Shown here one piece after another: positions 58,293-64,000 of a stretch of 64,000 bases of DNA. Numbering within the stretch: the first letter of the stretch is position 1; every line of letters begins with the position of its first letter. The stretch covers positions 16,400,201-16,464,200 of the forward strand of contig NC_041011.1 of NCBI RefSeq assembly GCF_004193775.1, read 5' to 3'. Source of the DNA: Glycine soja. Taxonomy: Eukaryota > Streptophyta > Magnoliopsida > Fabales > Fabaceae. The notes beneath the pieces are model-generated. The model was not told where the DNA came from. It searched no databases and was given only the letters and a program-made list of their open reading frames with translations. Position numbers and translations under genes: made by a program.

Positions 58293-59439
58293 AGAGTAGA
58301 ATCGAACATGGAAGTGATTAGTTGACAACAGTAAAAAGATGGGCGCCTGATTCCAATACAATAGGGGTCTATCAATGCAAGTCAGCTGAACACCGTGATT
58401 GATGAGTGGGTAGGTGGGTTAGGTGCGCCTCTCGTCCAGTGGGAAGTATTGAGGCGAGTCTCCTCCCCCCTTCCTTTTTCTACTTTTCTTCTCTCCTTTT
58501 TCTTGTGCTTCTACCCGGGCTTTTCATTTTTATAGATTTCTAGAGACCTGAGGAAATTTTTATAAGATTAATTGCTCGATTTTGCATGCCCTGCTCCCAA
58601 AATGAAGAGAGACTTTCAAGGGCAGATCCGGGTTGGTCCGGAAAGTCATGGGAGAGGCGGGCTAAGTGAAAGAAAAAAAGAAAAGATAAATGGAGCTATG
58701 TTGACTTATGTACGTCTCATTGACCAAACGATCAGGTATACCACGCCACGTATCATCCCCTCTTTCTATAGAGGAGAGATAAAGAAAAAGAAAAGATATA
58801 GTGATCATGCCGTAAGACCTTGTTCCTTTCTACTTGACGTTATTTTCCTCGATTTTTTTGCATTACATAAGGCCTTTAGTTTAGGGGTTACTTAGCGCTT
58901 GCGCTAAGGATCTAATCAGAGTCAAACTTGGATTTGAAAAAAAAAAAACCTTTCCCTTATTAGCCGGAATACAAACAAGTGTACTCCTTGATCTTTAGTA
59001 AAGGCGAATTAAGCAAAAAAATATCTTTTTTTTTTTCAAAAATTCTTAACGTCCTCGTTGAGAGTCGCTCTGCGAGACGTCCAGTAGTCTCTGACTTGGT
59101 CTTAGAATCGTCAGTTTCTGCCCGTTCCCAGCTTGCCTCGCTCTCAAGTTGGCCCTTCTACTCGTGCAGTAGGTGTATGGGCTAGCCCATGGTGCGGTCA
59201 GCTATGATATATATACTCTTTTTCTTTCATAGTACGTTAATCTACAACATCTGGTGGTGCCCTCGTGGGCTAGGCACGTTCCTCTCTGGGTCGGTCTGGT
59301 CTAATCGAAGTCAACTGACTCACATGGAATACGGGGTGAGTTTTAACCGAGCTGGTCGCTTGAGTCTATAGGCTACCTCTCCTATCCACTTCTCTACAAG
59401 GTCTACTTTCTTCTTCCTTCAGACCGGGCCAAGCCTTTA
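58293..59439. other. Mitochondrial-type spacer
   Basis: I recognise no gene. The open frames are short and unlike any family I know. Contains several A or T runs (58937-58948, 59024-59037). Confidence 0.5.
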
Positions 59440-59700
59440 GTTTAAGTAGGTTTGGGCTAGGTCGTTGCGCTCCTGCCACGTCTTGGCAAAAAAGTAGGCT
59501 GATGGGCAAGCCTCCTCCTGCCGCAATGGTGTGGGGCGTCAGAGGCTGTTGCCCCGTGGCCAACTCGAAGGGGCTGAAGTTCGACGCAGAGCTTTTTGGT
59601 TGTTAATTTATAGCAGCACTGAGCTACATCCAACAGCTCCAGTCCTTCTGGTTGGTTTGCACTAAAGTGCCTTAAGTAGCCCTCGAGGAGTCCGTTTATC
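59440..59700 (-). pseudogene. Fragment of a Ty3-gypsy integrase within the mitochondrial-type DNA
   Basis: On the minus strand three frames in succession give NGLLEGYLRHF (about 59696-59664), FSPFELATGQQPLTPHTIA (about 59577-59521) and WQERNDLAQTYLN (about 59487-59449). These are consecutive pieces of the integrase region of another gypsy lineage, clearly different from the Ogre-type integrases in this window. At least two frameshifts. Plant mitochondrial genomes often hold such nuclear retroelement pieces. Confidence 0.75.
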
Positions 59701-60257
59701 TCCGTCTAAGCTTTCAAAGATATACCGACTGTAGGTATCTTACTTACCATCAGATACCGACAGTTGTCTTCTAACATTACCGATCTTTAAATATCGGGTT
59801 TTCATCATCAGAAACAACCCGATTTCCGAGACCTCTTGCATTGCATTACCATAACAAAAAAAAAGGAGAGAAATGGCTCTTGTGACTCGGAATGAACCTT
59901 TCTCGATGGAAGAAAGGAATAACGATGGATTCCTATGAAGCATTCAGGAACAAGAAGATTCAATCAGACGAAAAATTCTTACGTGGTCCAAGGAAATCAA
60001 TAAAAGGTCCGCTTCCACGATTTCATCTATATCACAATAGCTTATATAGTCATGATTCAATTCAGGTCCACTGACTTTTGATTGATTTCTCTTCGGATTT
60101 GATTGGAACATTGGAGAAGTAGGAAGACTTTGGCGGGCGATTCATAATGGGTATCTAGAATATCTATGTCCTAGGACATAAAATATGAATAATGAAGAGA
60201 AATGAAATATATATCTAATATAATAATTTTTAGGCTTTATACCTTATTTCTTTTCCT
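59701..60257. other. Spacer upstream of tRNA-Asp, possibly plastid-derived in part
   Basis: No gene recognised. The AT-rich stretch leading into the tRNA looks plastid-like, but I cannot place it. Confidence 0.35.
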
Positions 60258-60330
60258 GGGATTGTAGTTCAATCGGTCAGAGCACCGCCCTGTCAAGGCG
60301 GAAGCTGCGGGTTCGACCCCGTCAGTCCCG
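60258..60330 (+). tRNA. trnD-GUC: tRNA-Asp (GUC), plastid type, with a one-base deletion in the T loop
   Basis: Acceptor GGGATTG pairs with CAGTCCC; the anticodon loop CTGTCAA gives GUC; the T stem GCGGG pairs with CCCGT. The plastid gene as I remember it is 74 nt; this one is 73, lacking a G in the T loop (TTCGAC instead of TTCGAGC). D and anticodon arms look normal. It may be a decayed copy. Confidence 0.85.
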
Positions 60331-63300
60331 ACCTAGGATCTGATGAATCGATCAATTCATCTTTTTAGGGGGGCTTAGGATCTAATTCCCAACAGGAGGA
60401 TCCTTCTTTCGTTTCGCATTTCTCATCGGACAAATCAAGGAATCAAAATGACAATAACTAGTATCGATTGATGGAGGAGAGACATATGTAGGTTGGTACA
60501 ATCGGGGGTATCACCATATTAAGCATATTAAGTAAGGATTCAAAGAGATACCGTACAGGTCTGGCTTTTTTCGATTGTTCCTGGCCCATCGAATAGAGTA
60601 GCAATTTCTTTCCCAGGAGCACATAACATTTTCTTTTTTTTTTACGATACGCAATTAACTTAACATAGTTACCCCCATAGAGTACTTTTCAGATTCAACC
60701 TACCCTTTCTTTCTAGCTCCTATTTTTTTTTCTTCGCTACACCTATTCTTTCTTCTTCCAATCAATTCGAAAAAATCCAACGTCAACTGCTCTACTCTAA
60801 TTCATAGGTTTTTTTATTGTATTGATCCCGGGATATATTGAAACAATTGTATGGGCATATAAAAAAAAAGCAACCAAGTCATCCCTTAGCACAAGCACTA
60901 AGTAAGCAAGCTACCTTTTTTTCTACTTTTTTTCTATAAGAAAAAATCACCCATCAAATATTGAATGACTGAGCACTCAAATCCTATTGCGAGTCTTGAT
61001 ACATAGTATCTTAAGTCCTTTCCGCAACTCCTAATTTGATTCTCTATTGGCCCATCCAATCTAATTCACGACTCAGTCAGTAGACACTACGCTAGTAGGG
61101 TAGTAAGTTATGTAAATAGGAATTTGAAAACCAAAATGCCCTTCTTGGATCCTAGGAGCAAGGATTTACAGTCCTTTAGAACAACCTTTTGATCCCAAGA
61201 TTTTCGGCCTCTTACTTTCATATTTTTGAATCTCACAATTGAATCTTACTGCCCAAGTCGATCCTATTGGCAACGGGCAAACGACGCTTACGCGGGATCT
61301 CGGTGCCCTTCTCTTGCTCTTGAAAGAATAGAAGTTGAGTTCAAGTTGCTATCATGCCGGATCAGAAAAGTCAAAAGCCATACTAAGAGCCAGCAGACCT
61401 GCTCACGGGAGTCAGGCCTGCTCTATAGTAGGTAGACGTAGCAGGGCCATCAGAATATAGGAAAAAGAGCCGCTGGAGAAAACAAATTACGTCGGGTTCT
61501 CAATTCCATGGAGTATGTAGTGAGTTTGAATTGACCCGGTTAGCTAGAAGGTTCCTTTCGCTACCGTCCTAAGGTTAAACCAATTGTTGGTTTGCTTTAA
61601 CAAGATTTAACTGAAGTGAACCCGACGCGAAGTTGGTGAAACCTGAGCATAGGTAATGAAAGGGACTTAGATTAGAACCGACTATAAGCCCTGAGAGCCA
61701 GCAAGCAAACCCCCTGACTCTCTCTCTCTAAAAAGCCTGCGTAGTCAACTCCTTGTTTGTTTTCTTTTTGATAGTTGCCTAGTTAGTTTTTCCAGTTTTC
61801 AAGTCAAGCGAGAAAGCAAGTGGAATAAGACTTTCCTTTTTTCGGCCATTTCTCAGCAATAGCTACATGAATGGAAGCAAGCAACCTTCGGGGAGAAGAA
61901 GAAGAGTGGTCAAAGACTACGATTCGAAGCTAAGACCAATCTAAGCCAATTTCCCTCAGCTAGAAACTAACTATCTAGATAGCTTCTTAGCGCTTAGCTA
62001 CTTTTTTATTTATCCTTTTGCGTCGCTAGCGCTACTACTCCTAGTGATAGGAATAACCTACTCTTTTTCGCGAGAAGGCCCATCTCGGAACGGTGACGTA
62101 TTCTAATGATCTGGATCTCTGGCTTATCTCTTACTTGATACTTGACGGATTCGATTTCGGCTAGTGGGATTTAAGTGACAATAATCAGGGAAAAGGCTTG
62201 ATTGGCTCTGATCGATACCATCTAAAAGTGCTTGCTTCATCCATTCGTGACATTACTTGTTATTCTTACTAAGTTTCGCCTCTAGTGACTCTTGGAATCA
62301 TGCGCATGGCTCTATGTCGGCCTTAATTTGGCGTCGATGTAACGACCAGTGCAAGTAACAAATACTACCTACGAGTCTCATTCTTTGCATTCGTTCTTAC
62401 CTGTCTTTTATTCTATTGATCCAGTTTAGGCAGCTTTCAGTCTCTATAAACTTGATGGAATATCTCTTTCTTACACAAGATACGAAGTCATCAATCAATG
62501 GCATGAAGGAGTTAAATCAGGAACAGAAAGACTTTCAAAGCAAAGGCATGAAGGCTGGATAAATACCTTTACTAATGTGCAATCAGCTAGGTAATACAGT
62601 GAGTTAAATTTCCTGTGCTAGCCATAAGTAGCAATGTGGAAGAGAAAGACTAATTGAATTCTATTGCGCTCTAGAGGAGATAGAGAATTCAATTAGTTAA
62701 CTTTCCCCACAGTAAGAAAGGCAATCAAGGAAAGAAGTATTGGTAAGAGTTATGTTATACTATTCAATGGTACGAAGTCACTTGACTCATATCGAGAAAG
62801 TTAAATACGATGACAGACAAAACAAGGGAAGCTGAGAAGGGATGCCTTCAGCCGATGGTAGACAAAGTGAAAAGCAGAATTGCAGTTCAAGAGAAGTTCA
62901 AATAATTTCTTTACCGAAAGAAGGGAATTGCTTTCCTCTTTCTCGGCTTGCTTTCTTGGCCCGGACAATTTCTCTTTACTTGGCTCAGTCTCTTCGAACC
63001 TCTACCAAGAGCATCTTCAAATCTTGTTGAATTGGTCTACCCCATTACCTTATTGTTTAGTTAGAATTGGAATCCGTATACTTAAAGCTACTGATTCAGA
63101 TTCTGTTATTAAACCTGAGCCTTCTGAAGAGTCCATGTACCTTTAGCCGGTGGAGCTGGTTCTAACCTCTTCTTTCGCTTACTGCTTTAGGAATATCAAG
63201 ATTAGTCCACTACTAGAGAAAAAGCCCTTGTCTTTGGCGCCTAGTCTTCAAGTTCTTCTTCAATGTCAATTGTAACTAACTTACTCCAATGCCACCTCGT

Positions 63301-63554
63301 TCCTATCTAATTTTGACAATACCGGAACATCCTCTGCACCGTGCCCTGGATATGCCATTTTCGCCTAACCCGAATCTCTTGACTGAGCTGCATTCTTTCC
63401 TAACTTTACTTTCTTGTGATGAAAGAATTTCCGAGGTATGCCCTTCTATCCCATCTTAGCTTAGTCAGTAAAGCTAATCCCCAAAGCCTAAGAAAAACTC
63501 CTTTTCCAGCTACTCTGGTTCAGTCTTTCCGGCGTCGAGTAAGTACCGGAATCA
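60331..63554. other. Mitochondrial-type spacer of 3.2 kb
   Basis: I see no protein, rRNA or tRNA gene I can support. Open frames are at most 88 codons (62880-63146) and unlike known proteins. 61480-61690 has an intron-like look (GAAGTGAACCCGACGCGAAG) but I cannot assign it. Confidence 0.45.
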
Positions 63555-63564
63555 CTTCTATAAA

Positions 63565-63634
63565 AGAAGTAGGATTCAAACCTACCTTTATTCAGATAAA
63601 CTGATCGCTCTACCAACTAGCCTTCCGGGTGGGC
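63565..63634 (-). pseudogene. tRNA-like remnant on the minus strand
   Basis: On the minus strand a D-arm-like GGCTAGTTGGTAGAGC and a perfect T arm (GTAGG TTTGAAT CCTAC) at normal spacing. The acceptor ends do not pair and the anticodon stem is irregular (TCAG...CTGA with a 5-base loop), so no identity can be given. Confidence 0.35.
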
Positions 63635-63703
63635 TTAAGACACTGATTTGCTAGATCTATATACAACCTTCTTGTATCATGGGTTTGAATCCCATAAGAG
63701 CTA
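63612..63703 (+). pseudogene. tRNA-Ser (GCU)-like remnant
   Basis: GGCTTAAGACACTGATTTGC (D arm into the GCU anticodon loop), a long variable arm and ATGGG TTTGAAT CCCAT (T arm) follow the layout of the native plant mitochondrial tRNA-Ser(GCU). The acceptor ends do not pair and the anticodon stem has mismatches, so it is degenerate. It overlaps the minus-strand tRNA-like remnant. Confidence 0.5.
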
Positions 63704-64000
63704 CATAACCATGTAGCGTTGGGCTTAATCGAGACCTGACATCTGCTTTTACGGTTTTGTTCGTCGTGACGAAGTGACTGCCTCACACCACTCTTAAGAA
63801 TTGGCACCGCATCCTAACCCTCTGGTCACTTCACTTGGCTTTCATGCCTGACTTGTTGTTATTTATACCCCGGTTTCTAACGGTTCACTTCGCTAGCTGC
63901 GGTCCCCTACTTCGGTGACCCTTTCCTTGCGGCTTGGCTTGCTTGCTCGCTAATCATTGGCTTTAGATAGCGATTTCTTTGATGTCTGTAGGATGAGAGT
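63704..64000. other. Mitochondrial-type sequence to the window edge
   Basis: Nothing recognised. Confidence 0.4.

Larger units (their letters stand above)
57331..64000. other. Mitochondrial-type DNA joined to the retroelement block (NUMT candidate)
   Basis: Base composition and sequence style change abruptly near 57330. nad4 exon 1 with intron sequence, a plastid-type tRNA-Asp, mitochondrial tRNA remnants and scattered foreign fragments are typical of plant mitochondrial genomes. At least 6.67 kb, right end outside the window. It may be a nuclear transfer or an assembly join; changes in nad4 outside the expected editing sites favour a nuclear copy. The exact junction cannot be placed to the base. 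Confidence 0.8.

Noticed and set aside
61480..61690. Possible rRNA or group II intron domain in mitochondrial-type DNA
   Set aside because: Short phrases look intron-like but I could not match a domain V hairpin or any rRNA core.
62880..63146. 88-codon frame, and a 62-codon frame at 63416-63604
   Set aside because: Resemble no protein I know and overlap frames of similar length; likely chance in spacer DNA.

Overview
The window is plant nuclear DNA, most likely from a legume and plausibly Glycine. That guess rests on general familiarity with the LTR style (starts TGTCATACCC, ends TTGCGACA) and on plant organelle DNA at the right end; it was not tested by any search. I see no free-standing host protein gene. 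Everything recognisable is nested Ty3/gypsy LTR retrotransposons of the Tat/Ogre type, a satellite-like tandem array, and mitochondrial DNA.

Layout. Element A (+ strand, 1-17848) is cut by the left window edge and lies inside element C (- strand, 17849-29417). Element C sits next to a 64-bp tandem array (29418-34055). Element B (+ strand, 34056-53800, about 19.7 kb) is complete, with both LTRs and a perfect 5-bp target duplication (CAAAG); it splits that array, which resumes at 53801 and fades out by about 56440. The array is followed by the conserved end of an Ogre-type 3' untranslated region and by an LTR start at 56577. The array is therefore best read as the hugely expanded 3'-UTR repeat of a fourth element, D (+ strand), whose 5' part lies off the left side. 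D's 3' LTR breaks at about 57330 into at least 6.6 kb of mitochondrial-type DNA that starts inside nad4 intron 1 and carries nad4 exon 1, a plastid-type tRNA-Asp, tRNA-like remnants and a fragment of an unrelated gypsy integrase.

How the element parts fit together. Each element has the order LTR, tRNA-Arg primer site, long leader, ORF1 (PMD/DUF7745-like head plus coiled coil), gag-protease-G-patch, a short GT-AG intron, then RT-RNase H-second RNase H-integrase. A long 3' region follows. In A and B it carries a second transcription unit with its own palindrome-plus-TATA promoter, a 5' exon, an intron of about 1.0-1.2 kb and an ORF resembling the 'putative plant transposon protein' family. Next come element-specific tandem repeats, the polypurine tract and the 3' LTR. 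All large ORFs carry premature stops. In A they are almost all transitions and there is no frameshift, which suggests decay under DNA methylation.

The most interesting signals are the promoter box shared by the LTRs and the internal 3' gene, the frame-restoring intron seen independently in three copies, and three unrelated tandem arrays (64, 128 and 123 bp) at the same place in related elements, one of which became a 7-kb satellite-like block.
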